Positions 1 through 9,524 of a stretch of DNA of 64,000 bases are shown in pieces. Numbering within the stretch: the stretch's first letter is position 1; each line of letters opens with the position of its first letter. The DNA lies in the NCBI GenBank assembly GCA_032207245.1, contig CM063500.1, forward strand, positions 78,269,625-78,333,624. The letters are read 5' to 3'. Source of the stretch: Pardosa pseudoannulata (taxonomy: Eukaryota; Arthropoda; Arachnida; Araneae; Lycosidae). The position numbers were made by a program, and so were the translations under genes. Below the pieces are notes generated by a model that saw nothing but the letters and a program-made list of their open reading frames with translations, made no database searches and was not told the DNA's origin.

Positions 1-550
1 TCGAGACTGACTAGTTTTCAGAATAATTGAAAGTGTGCTGAAGTAAACATTTATTAGTTATCCTGGACTGTTAACATCTATTGAAGAACATTCTTTCTGT
101 AACAAAAGTAAATTTATATCGCATCGAGACTGACTAGTTTTCAGAATAATTGAAAGTGTGCTGAAGTAAACATTTATTAGTTATCCTGGACTGCTAACAC
201 CTATTGAAGAACATTCTGTCTGTAACGAAAGTAAATTTATATCGCATCGAGACTGACTAGTTTTCAGAATAATTGAAAGTGTGCTGAAGTAAACATTTCT
301 TAGTTACCATGGAATGTTAACACCTGTTGAAGAACATTCTGTCTGTAACGAAAGTAAATTTATATCGCATCGAGACTGACTAGTTTTCAGAATATTTGAA
401 AGAAATTAAGCTGAAGTAAACATTTATTACTTATCCTGGAATGTAAACATCATTGAAGAACATTCTTTCTGAAACGAAAGTAAATTAATACCGCATCGAG
501 ACTGACTAGTTTTCAGAATAATTGAAACTGTGCTGAAGTAAACATTTTTC
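1..550. repeat. Tandem repeat array, ~123-bp unit, entering from left edge
   Basis: Units start at about 1, 124, 247, 370 and 496, each opening with TCGAGACTGACTAGTTTTCA. The spacing is 123 bp three times and then 126 bp. The last unit breaks off at about 545. Units differ by scattered substitutions, so the array is neither brand new nor ancient. It has no open frame. Since unit 1 starts at base 1, the array probably continues to the left of the window and its true length is unknown. Confidence 0.93.
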
Positions 551-798
551 TGAAGGAATATTTAAACTTTATTATTTAGTTTTATTTCAGCAATACTTTC
601 ATTTTTCGGAGTTGTGTGTTTTTCACCTTTTGAAAACTGTTGAAAATTTACAATCTTTAGAGGCAGACTTTTTTTGTAAGAAATCTATTGAACCTCCAGG
701 AGATTTAAAATTATTTTTTCTTCTGACTTTGAGGATTCTGTGTTATTTTGTAAAAGAAAATATTTATGAAGTGGAAGTATAGTATTTTTTTTTAAACT
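551..798. other. AT-rich spacer upstream of the Reeler gene
   Basis: This is a short AT-rich stretch between two tandem arrays. It could hold promoter or 5'UTR sequence of the downstream gene, but I see no convincing TATA box plus initiator. Confidence 0.4.
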
Positions 799-1036
799 AG
801 TATAAGGATTGATTAAAGCATACGATGATATTTTAAGTAGTCATTTTTGAAAGAAAGCAATATAAGAACTGATTAAGGCATATAATGATATTTTGAGTAG
901 CCATTTTCGAAAAATTACAATAAAAGAATTGATAAAGGCACATGATATTTTGAGTAGTCATTTTTGAAAAAAGTAGTATGAGAATCGATTAAGGCATATG
1001 ATGATATTTTGAATAGTCATTGTTGAAAAAAATTGT
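799..1036 (+). repeat. Four-copy ~60-bp tandem repeat directly upstream of a start codon
   Basis: Four imperfect units start near 801, 863, 921 and 978. Each carries the pattern 'ATAAG-A-TGATTAAGGC', then 'GATATTTTGAGTAGTCATTTT', then a run of A. The last unit ends within a few bases of the ATG at 1040, so the array probably forms the proximal promoter and/or 5'UTR of the Reeler gene. Whether it has regulatory function is unknown. Confidence 0.85.
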
Positions 1037-1039
1037 GCA

Positions 1040-1250
1040 ATGTCCGAACTGAAGCCTCTTTTGTGTATAGTACTGCTCACTTTCGTGTGGAGCACCAAAG
1101 CTTTTCCATCCGGGGCACCAGTGGAAGCTTGCGATTCTTTGCTTCCTCGTCATATTCACACAACGCCAAAAAACTCCAGCGAGTCACCGTTCTTTTTCAC
1201 AGCGTCGGCTAGCCGGTATTTTCCCGATTCCAAAAGAAGGAAAATCAAAG
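1040..1250 (+). CDS. Secreted single-Reeler-domain protein (defense protein/Hdd11-like), exon 1 of 3
   Basis: Joining 1040-1250, 10778-10985 and 13314-13452 gives 558 nt, or 185 residues plus TGA, in one frame. Residues 1-21 form a signal peptide: a hydrophobic core LLCIVLLTF, then a likely cut after STKA. The mature chain starts FPSGAP and is followed by the Reeler opening CDSLLPRH with Cys31. FFFTASASRYFP follows around residues 51-62. N45-S-S, N146-F-S and N176-T-T are potential N-glycosylation sites. No transmembrane segment, DOMON domain or cytochrome b561 domain follows, so this is the short secreted type (about 150-190 aa), unlike ferric-chelate reductase-like or Spondin proteins. In insects, relatives are induced by bacteria and called 'putative defense protein'; that role is known for the family and inferred here. 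The donor is AAAG|GTGAGT and the intron is phase 1. The start is the first ATG ahead of the signal peptide. Confidence 0.88.
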
Positions 1251-1379
1251 GTGAGTTATTGTTATTTTTTAAACTAAAAAATACTTATTATTTAGTGGTT
1301 GATGTGAGCTGACCATGCTGTGAGATTTTCTTATAAAGGGAGCGGGGTTCTGAAGAGGCTGGGAACTTCTGGAATAGGG

Positions 1380-1838
1380 CAGGGATGGGCAAACAACGGC
1401 CCGCCGGAAAGTTTTATCCGGCCCGCGGATAGAATTTTAAGTTGCCGGTCCGAGGCAAATTAAAAGAAATATTTATACATTATATATCCATCTCCTTTTC
1501 TACTTCGCTTAAATATTATATTCCAAATTTATTATCTCAAGCCCAGAAGATCATCGGTATATTTGCTTCTTATATGTGAACCTTAGAAAGAATAATTTCA
1601 GAAGTAGACTAGCAGATGAGCATTTAGCATCGTTCCTAAAAATCAGTACATCTTTCTTTGAACCTCAGTATAAGGAACTTTTAAAAATGAAATCGCAATT
1701 TCATTCATCTCATTAACGTATTTAAACCGTTAGGTACTTGTATATGGTTTTTAAAATTTTAGAAAAATTTATCTTGGCCCGCCAAACTTATTTTCTTTCG
1801 ATTTTTGGCCCGCGGCCGAAAAAGTTTGTCCATCCCTG
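1380..1838 (+). mobile_element. hAT-superfamily deletion derivative retaining the transposase C-terminus
   Basis: The ends are inverted repeats: CAGGGATGGGCAAAC at the left and GTTTGTCCATCCCTG at the right. They are flanked by an imperfect 8-bp target duplication, GAATAGGG / GAATAGAC. At 1600-1716 an in-frame 38-codon stretch ends in TAA. It contains SRLADEHLASFLKIS and then KSQFHSSH, the pattern that ends hAT transposases of the GTF2IRD2-like/ZBED-like group. The rest of the transposase is gone, so the element is non-autonomous. Confidence 0.85.
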
Positions 1839-3034
1839 GAATAGACCATTGGTTTTCAATGGGGGCGATTACCCCCCCCCTCCCCTTGGGCTAAGTAGGA
1901 CGATGCTGATGGCAGAGAACAGAGGCACAATGGTGATGTGAGCATGTTTGGGCTTTCAAATTGAATTTTAAAAATACCAAATAAATTTAATTATGCAATT
2001 TACACACAAAGCGCATTCATAAGCATCATTTCATAAGCTTCAAATGCGTTTTTCCGAACGGTATTTTTAATGAAATGTTGAAACTTGAAATGTGATTTCT
2101 CAAAAATTTCTTAAAATATTTTGTCGAAAATTATTGTGAATGCTTTTGATAGTTTTTACTAGTGAATGACCTAAAAGCTTTAAATTTGGATAATTTTTAA
2201 TGATGTTACACTCATAGTTAGATATAAAGGTAATGAAAATTCGTTAAAAATTCAAAGTGTATGATTTTGAAGGACCAAAATTTTTTATCAAATGTAAATT
2301 AAGCAAAGATTTTAGGTGATTCATTACTCCTTCCAGTGTATAAGAATTGTGTGGCATCAAAAAATATTGAAATAATTTATTAAAAAATTAGACCTTGAAA
2401 AAAACCCGATTTTTTTACTAAATTTTCTTTATTTATTAGAAATTTTATAAAAACTTCCCCAGGAATAAATTTTTTAAGTGCAATTCTCTATGATAATATA
2501 AAAAATAAATCTAAAAATGTAAAAACATGAATTAGTTTCTACGTTTAAAGAAAAAAGTTCTCTGAACGTAGACGGATACCTTAAAGGGATATAGAGGCAG
2601 CAAAAGCTACTGTTCAATACCACATCAAAGCCTTTTACAATCAATATCGCGGTGTGTCTCAGGGAATATTGACAGATGTGGTGGTAACAATCATTTATGA
2701 TTTTCGCTTCTTCCTCATTCCAAAGAAGGTTATTATTTCCAATCAATTTTCATTGATATTGTTTGTAATCTCTAGAAAGTGACTTTAGTAAATGTGCTTA
2801 AATTTTCTCTTATATTTTAAACATTTTACTAGACTTTTAAAAATGTATTGTTTCCATTATCATTAACATTTAAACCTAAAGATGACTGGGGCACGTAAAA
2901 TATGTTCGTGGTTACAATTAAGAATGTAACGACATCAAATTGGCTGGATAACGGATATTTGAATGAATTATAATATTTTGTAATGAAATGTATAAATAAA
3001 CCTAATTTTTTCCATAATACTCCAAAATACTTAT

Positions 3035-3213
3035 ACCAGTTGCGTACGCAGAATTTTTCCAAGGGGGTTCATAATTTTCAAGGGGGAGGGTCATAATTCT
3101 AAAAAATAATTGCCCGCATAATTTCTGCTAAAATTTTTATTTTTACCAGTTTTTTTTTTTGGGCTTAAGGGGGGGGGGTTAAACCCCTAAACCCCCCTAG
3201 CTTATGCCCCTGA
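3035..3213. repeat. Interspersed repeat with G-run/C-run ends
   Basis: The segment begins near CCAGTTGCGTACGCAGAATT, contains a GGGGGGGGG run followed by TAAACCCCTAAACCCCCC, and closes with TTATGCCCCTGA. The sharp composition change against the AT-rich flanks and the 'TACGCAGAATTTT' type motif resemble a non-autonomous DNA element. I could not define target duplications. Confidence 0.35.
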
Positions 3214-3235
3214 CTTATACACATTATTTTATATA

Positions 3236-3344
3236 GAGTGAAACCCGCTCAAGAAGTTTTCCAAGGGCCTAACTGATTAAAACTTCTTAAGCGGGAAAAC
3301 TTCTTAAACAAGAAATCAGGCAATAAGCATTATTTATGCGTATG

Positions 3345-3398
<54 letters not shown>

Positions 3399-4088
3399 TA
3401 GATATAGATATAGATATTTGTATATATAAATATATGTAAGGTAAAACCCACTTAAGAAGTTTTCTAAGGGAATGGAAAAAGAAAACTTCTTAAACGAAAT
3501 TTAAAAATAACAATAATAATAATAGTCGCATAAATACAGAGGAAAGATTTTTTTTCTTTATAAAATAATGTATAAACAATAGGTTTGGTTTTTCTAAAAA
3601 ATTTACATTTTTTGCACACTTAAAAATCAGCTAATAAAGGAAAACATCATAATTACCTTAGATTATCTTTAATTCAGCTAAGAAATTTTGCTTTAAACAC
3701 CACTGGAATCGATTTTACAGAAAAAAATCGGTTATAGTTTTTTGTTTTTGTTTTTTATCGGAAATTTGTAATTGATAACAGTCCAGCTGTCTTAAGCTTT
3801 TAAAAACTTTTTCCAGACACATTTTAAATAAAAATGACAACAATCGTTTTTAGCCATAAACATCCTACTTTTACAAACAGAGAGTGAGGAGGGAAAAACT
3901 GTAATCGAAAGGCAGCTATAAACGCGTTCTGTAAGTAAACTTAGAAATGAAAGAAAACTTTTTAAGCGGGAAAGAGTCTGGAATAAAATTTTATAAACGG
4001 GTTATTTTAACATTGTATGAATAGGGAGGAAAATGGGTACCGAAAATATAAAATTCTGAAGCGAGAACTTCTTAAACGGGTTTTACTG
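3236..4088. mobile_element. Mariner-like TA-flanked element with repeated ends
   Basis: The right end TTAAACGGGTTTTACTG is followed by TA. The left end, preceded by TA, is GAGTGAAACCCGCTCAAGAA, an imperfect inverse of it. Related end-like blocks (AAGAAGTTTTC and GAAAACTTCTTAA) recur at 3270-3310, 3437-3500 and 3950-3965, so the left end is duplicated around a (TA)n(GA)n(GATA)n microsatellite at 3345-3417. No transposase frame remains. It is best read as a Tc1/mariner-type MITE or two overlapping copies. Confidence 0.65.
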
Positions 4089-4254
4089 TAGTATATTGTT
4101 TAACATTTCGCATTTTCTTTTTGTTATATTTATCTTATTTCTCAGTGTAAAATTTTTGGCTGGATGTACTGCAGGATAATTGGGATATGCAGCTACTGCT
4201 AATTATCCGCTATAGTGGACAGATATGCCGGATGCAGTATGTTGGCCGGATAAC

Positions 4255-4435
4255 CCGTGCATCCATAGTCACAATGTCCTCCAAATTCACTAAAACAATA
4301 CTTAAGAGGGTGGAAGGCAAGCATATGGGTATTCTGCTTGGTCCCTGCTTCTAAATTACGAGGATCCTCTTGAGCAAAGTCGTTTTTTCAACCAAGTGGT
4401 GCTCATTAAACGAAAGGCACACCCCTTTGCCTTAA
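4255..4435 (+). mobile_element. tRNA-derived SINE family 1, 5' part of a copy split by an insertion
   Basis: The block 'ACAATGTCCTCCAA', 'GGGTATTCTGCTTGGT', 'CTGCTTCTAAATTACGAGGA' and 'CTTGAGCAAAGTCGTT' matches the body of the full-length SINE at 35763-36133. The tRNA head is missing here. The copy stops at the TTAA where another element is inserted and resumes at 5291. Confidence 0.75.
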
Positions 4436-4785
4436 CACATTGTATGCGGGACACGTACTCGTACGTTTTCTGACGATTGATACTTGAGCGCGGGTCACGT
4501 ACTATATAGTACGGGTTAGTGTAACAACAGGGTTTGTTTGTGGGTACAAAAATAATGGTATATACAGAAAAACGAAGCCGAATGTTCTTGTCTACTTCAT
4601 AGATTCTGTAAAAATGTAGACAAATAAAAACTTGATTTTACATCAGTCGACGCGGAACCACAGAAAGAGAAGGTTGATTTTAAAAAATCAATGTAGATTT
4701 AAAATTAACTTTTTATTTATCCTTGCGAAGATGATATTATATATATATGTATATTTATATAATATATATATATATATATATAATT

Positions 4786-4824
<39 letters not shown>

Positions 4825-5286
4825 GTTATCTGACGATTGATACTTGAGCGCGGGTCACGTACTAGTAAGGGTTAGTGTAACAACATGGTTTGTTTGTGGG
4901 TACAAAAATAACGGTATAAACAGGAAAAAGAAGCCGAATGCTCTTGTCTACTACATAGATTCTGGAATATAAAAATGTTTACATAAAACATAATTCGAAA
5001 AAATTGAAACTATATACTACTATTTCTATTCGATTTTTCATATTTACGATACTATTATAAATTTATCCACTAAAAATATTTTTTTTTCTTTACAAAAATC
5101 TTATGGTTGTTATTTATATATTTCTATTTATATATTTGTTTATATATTTCAATATAAAATGCGAAAAGTTGGTTAAAAAATTAAATAATTTTCGATCTAT
5201 TGAGATTTAACTGAATAACTAAATTTAAGCGCAAAACGCCCGCTCCCGGTATAATTCCGCTGCGAAATGTACCCGAACACAATGTG
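4436..5286. mobile_element. TTAA-flanked (piggyBac-like) non-autonomous element inserted in a SINE
   Basis: TTAA lies on both sides (4432-4435 and 5287-5290). The terminal inverted repeats are CACATTGTATGCGGG at the left and the inverse of CACATTGTGTTCGGGTAC at the right. A segment starting at 4461 (GTACGTTTTCTGACGATTGA) is repeated at 4821, 360 bp later and about 170 bp long, with an (AT)n tract just before the second copy. No transposase is present. The TTAA target is typical of piggyBac, but these ends do not have the usual CCC start, so the family assignment is tentative. A second copy lies at 25539-26134 in the opposite orientation. Confidence 0.82.
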
Positions 5287-5290
5287 TTAA

Positions 5291-5400
5291 TGTAAGTAGC
5301 GTAAGGCTCAATTCTTTCTTGGTGTGTCCAAGTGGCATTGGAAACAATAACAGTTAAACCTCTTTATCCTGAAAATACTATAGCTTGAAGCAAGTGGCAC
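5291..5400 (+). mobile_element. SINE family 1, 3' part of the split copy
   Basis: The block containing TTCTTGGTGTGTCCAAGTGG and then GAAACAATAACAG resumes the SINE interrupted at 4435. It corresponds to the 3' part of the SINE at 35763-36133. Confidence 0.65.
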
Positions 5401-5924
5401 GCGGCATTCCATTCACGAAGAAACCCAGATATTCCAAAGCGGGCGAGTCGCTTCGTAATGGGACATATTTTTCGCCCTGCTGCCCATTATTTAAGTAGGG
5501 GGTGGTGGCAACGATAAGGATCGTAATAAGTACATCGTGCAGCCCAAGTTCTCATTCTGCCTTTATTCTTTTTAATTAAAAGTAAGGCTTGGACGCTGCA
5601 CGTTTCTGATCTCTCCTTTACAGCCGAAAAACAATTGATAAAAGCATCGTAGAGTTTAATTGAAAACAACTAAGATGCAGGTCGCTCAAACTTAACCATT
5701 ATCAGTTTCACTGTCGTGGTAACGTAACGAACACGTAGCTCTCTCTCTCGTGACACCTAGAAACAACATCACGTTTCGAACGTATGCGATGCACTCCACC
5801 CCCTCCTTTTATAAAGATAAATATCGAACTGTTTGCTTGTATTGTTTCTACTCTGGATCTGATAGAGTCGCAATTTCCGGAATATGGATCATAAATTTTC
5901 CGTAGCTTTCAACGGACGTTGTAA
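5401..5924. other. Unassigned intronic sequence
   Basis: There is a somewhat more GC-rich patch around 5400-5800, including GGGGGTGGTGGCAACG near 5498. Several short frames are present on both strands. No domain or splice-consistent exon is recognised. Confidence 0.3.
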
Positions 5925-6140
5925 TCAAAGTTGATAAATAGTTCAGCTGTTATGAATCTGAAATTTAAATTTATGTTCGGTATCACTGTGGGGATTTATA
6001 TTTTCGAATATATTGCATTGTTCATGGCTTCTACCTGAATACCCTCAACCTGAATCTTTTATAAATGTGACTCCTCTATTTGATATATAATCTGTTATTA
6101 GACTGCTTTGAGATTTTTAAAATGATAACTAAAATAGCCC
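5925..6140. repeat. Diverged duplicated segment, copy 1
   Basis: From GATAAATAGTT through TTTATGTTCGGTAT, TTTTCGAATATATTGCATTG and GATAACTAAA, this stretch aligns with 6832-7030 with many differences. The two copies are in direct orientation about 0.9 kb apart. Confidence 0.7.
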
Positions 6141-6289
6141 ATGCGTGTAAAACAAAAAAAAAGGGGGAAACAATACGTATTTGTGTATTTTCCCACCCTT
6201 GTGTTTATACGTATTCTTAAATACCATTTATGCTATTTCTAAAAAAAATATAAGGATTCTAAAATACTGCAATTATAAACCTGATATAC

Positions 6290-6725
6290 TAGCATATAGC
6301 CCGTCATATGACGGGATCAGTAAAATTTTTAATTTTCCAGAATTGTAAAGTACCCTATGAGGCAGATAAAAAAAAATGGGTTGTTTTGGGGAGGAGAATT
6401 ATCTGGTACACGATGTGAAGGCTTCCATTTGTTCAGAGCACGTGCCAAATCATCTGAGCGGAAATCCCACCAGTTGACCAGTTTACAATAATCGCCTGAT
6501 CTTAACCGGGGAAAATAAGGCTTGAAATAATGACATTAAACGCTCGGAATGGGGTAAGGGGTAGATTTCGAACGATAGACTTTACTCGCTTTGAATTTTG
6601 CTAACCCTAACTCATGAAAATCCAATATGGATGTCATTATCCATTCCAAGTCCAACCGCTTCAGAAATTCGAGAACAGACAGACAGATAACTTAGGCTAT
6701 TACTATATAGGGGATTAGGGATATT
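6290..6725. repeat. Interspersed-repeat fragment with a 16-bp palindrome
   Basis: The segment begins CTAGCATATAGCCCGTCATATGACGG in two overlapping parts, with the perfect palindrome CCCGTCATATGACGGG at 6300-6315. It closes near 'AGACAGACAGATAACTTAGG' and 'CTATTACTATATAGGG'. These look like the ends of an unclassified interspersed repeat. No protein is visible. Confidence 0.4.
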
Positions 6726-6831
6726 CTTGCTGCCCATGTGCAAGTTAAATACCCGACTATGTTGTGAAGTCACAATGTCGAGAATACGTATTAGGAAATT
6801 TCCAAAGATTTCAGCGAACGCTGCCCTCAAT

Positions 6832-7030
6832 ATTGATAAATAGTTTAGAATTTGTAGATCTGAAATTCAAATTTATGTTCGGTATTCTTGTAATGATTTT
6901 TTTTTTCGAATATATTGCATTGCATTATTCCCGCCTTTTAACCGAATCTATTTTAAATACAAATTCGCTTACTTTTGTTGTATATTCTCCGATTCCTTTT
7001 GAACCTTAAGAAAGATAACTAAACTATCAC
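6832..7030. repeat. Diverged duplicated segment, copy 2
   Basis: This is the partner of 5925-6140. The two copies flank the repeat fragment at 6290-6725, so they may be sub-repeats of one larger element or the result of a local duplication. Confidence 0.7.
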
Positions 7031-7114
7031 AAGCGGACAAATGATAAAAAGAAATAAAAAAAAACCCTTCACTTATGAACATGTGTTTTTAAAATCTCAA
7101 TTATACTGTTCTTA

Positions 7115-7440
7115 CAAACTTTCAAAATTAGTTACAATGTTCCACAACAGATGACGTTGCAGTCTGGAAAAATTTAAACTACGATATTTTTCAGATATCC
7201 ACCATAAACAGCAATAATATGGCGTATTCTCAGAACGGAATTGTCAGAAACCAGCGTAAACGTCTCAGACTGGATGGCTACACATGCAGAACAGATGTAC
7301 TATTCCAGTTATTCAATTGTTTCTGGATAGTGGCGGCACACCTGGTCTTTTAAGAGTCCTCACAGACAAATATCGTAGTTTAAATTTTCCAGATTGCAGC
7401 GCCATCTGTTGTAGAATATTTTAACTAATTTTCAAGTTTG
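7115..7440. mobile_element. Foldback/MITE-like element with long inverted arms
   Basis: The left arm at 7115-7206 carries CCACAACAGATGACGTTGCA, then TCTGGAAAAATTTAAACTACG. Its reverse complement appears with few changes at about 7369-7440. The loop is about 160 bp. The arms could fold into a long hairpin. No transposase is present and the target duplication is unclear. Confidence 0.8.
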
Positions 7441-8418
7441 TCTGTCTGGAAATTTAATATTGTTCCAAGCATATTGTAATAAACTGTAAATTTCTATTAC
7501 TGTCCGTTTAGTTTTTTTTTTTTATTTTTCAAACATACTGGTCATTTTTGAAACACTGTACGTTTCTGTCATAAGAAACGTCGTTGTAAAACTGTTTTCA
7601 CGATAAGGCAAAAGAATCCTTTTCTTTTACCATTTTTATGTATTTTTAATAAATCTTTTCATACAGGTATTTATCTTAAGTACCTCGAAGCAATATATTG
7701 GATAAATATAGTATAAGAAAATATTTTTTAATTTAAAACTTGGGCTCATTTCAGGAAAAACGTCGATTGATGAACGAGATATCACATATAGAAACTTCCG
7801 TACGTCAAGGAAAAACAATTGCTTTCTGACAAAAATATTTCGGGTTTATTTTATTCAAGATATAGCATATATTAATTTTCATCAATTAAAAAGTTATTTT
7901 TTTCCTCGGTAATTCGAAAAACAAATCCGTTAATTTAGTGGTTGATGGGATATAACTGTATTAGCTTTCCATAAAAATTTTCTTTTGTGTTTAAGATTTA
8001 TGATATAGACGTAATCCTTTTTTTTATCAACAAACTGGAACTTAAATTACCGGAATTAATAGTTTGCATGGATTTTAATTGTAAACAAATCATTAAATTA
8101 ATTTTTTATTTTAAAACAGGCTTTTACTGAAGATTTCAATTAATTTTCAAACTATACAGCTTCAGATTTTTACAGAAGTAAAATCTTGTAAAATTTATCT
8201 GCCACAAAAGCTTTAAATGCATTTTCTGAAAAATTATGTTTTGACGTTTTATTACTCAGGGATACAGCGATAACAAACTTAAAACAGATAATTTACATAA
8301 TGCTGCGAATTTAATGAATTAAAAATTTGATTTTAAAAGCAATTTTCTGAAAATTACAGCTGTTTTTATAAAATAATATGCTGATTTTTTAATAAAATAT
8401 TTGAACTATTACTTTTAT

Positions 8419-8419
<1 letters not shown>

Positions 8420-8471
<52 letters not shown>
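8420..8471. repeat. (TA)n microsatellite
   Basis: This is an uninterrupted TA dinucleotide run of about 50 bp. Confidence 0.95.
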
Positions 8472-8472
<1 letters not shown>

Positions 8473-9524
8473 TTTTAATATAGGTCTTAAATTTAGTTAC
8501 ATTACATTAATGGCTATCTGAGGTGTGTATGCAATATCAAAAACCTATTTTTCTGTTGATATATTTAGTTGCACCATAGCGGTAAGTAAAAATTATTACC
8601 GAAATTTTTATCCACATATATGAGAAAAAAATTTATTGTATTTTTTAAATTTTTTTTTTATTTTCCGGGACTGTTTAAGAATTGGGTTCCTCTTGGCAAA
8701 TTTGGCGAAAATACTGGCGATATTTATTAAAACACAAAGGTAATCCATCCAAACATTGTATTTCTTTCTTTTTATGACGACTTTAATTAATGCACAGTGC
8801 GCCATCGTATCAGAATTATATACTCTTACTAATTAAAGAAAACGACTTGAAAACCGAACATTTATATTTATGGGCAATTAATTCCTTAACAGTTTACAAA
8901 AGCAACAGCTCCAAATTATTAAAAATCAGCCATAGTGAACCATTAATGGTTTGTTATATCTATTTTTTTAAGCATTGCGCACTTTTAATATATAAGAAAA
9001 GAGTGATACAAAGAAAGCTGGATGCAAATATCATATACATTATATATAGATAAAGATTGTTTGGACACGGTGAGATTAGGAGAAATGTTAAACGACCATA
9101 CATAAACCGTTATCGCCAAGTTGGCGGGAAACCCAGTTCTTTAATCAAGCCCATTTTCCATGCTTTTTAAATGTGCAAATACTATAGAAATAATTATCGA
9201 TAACATTTGCTGATTTTGAAAATATTTTATTCGATCCCAGATGGTTACTTTAAGATATTGTAAAAAAAATCATACTAAAAGTAGAAAAACATTTTATTTC
9301 ATGATAAATTGAATAAAAGCTGTTAAAATTATAAGTCTGGAAAAGGTGCTACTCCTTAATGATGATTACCTTTACTACACAGTTCAGTTATAGTAATGTG
9401 ACCATTGCCTACTTTTGACGTCAACGTTAAATAGCCAATCTCAGAAAGCATGTGTCATCAGCAAATTTGGTGGATATGTAAACTGCGTTGTAGGTATTCG
9501 GAAAACATTTCAGTTCTTGCAGTC

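Noticed and set aside
1..550. Possible CRISPR array
   Set aside because: The whole 123-bp unit is repeated with no unique spacers, and the DNA is animal nuclear sequence.
4632..4847. A 71-codon frame rich in Ile and Tyr
   Set aside because: It is a translation of the (AT)n tract inside the TTAA element.
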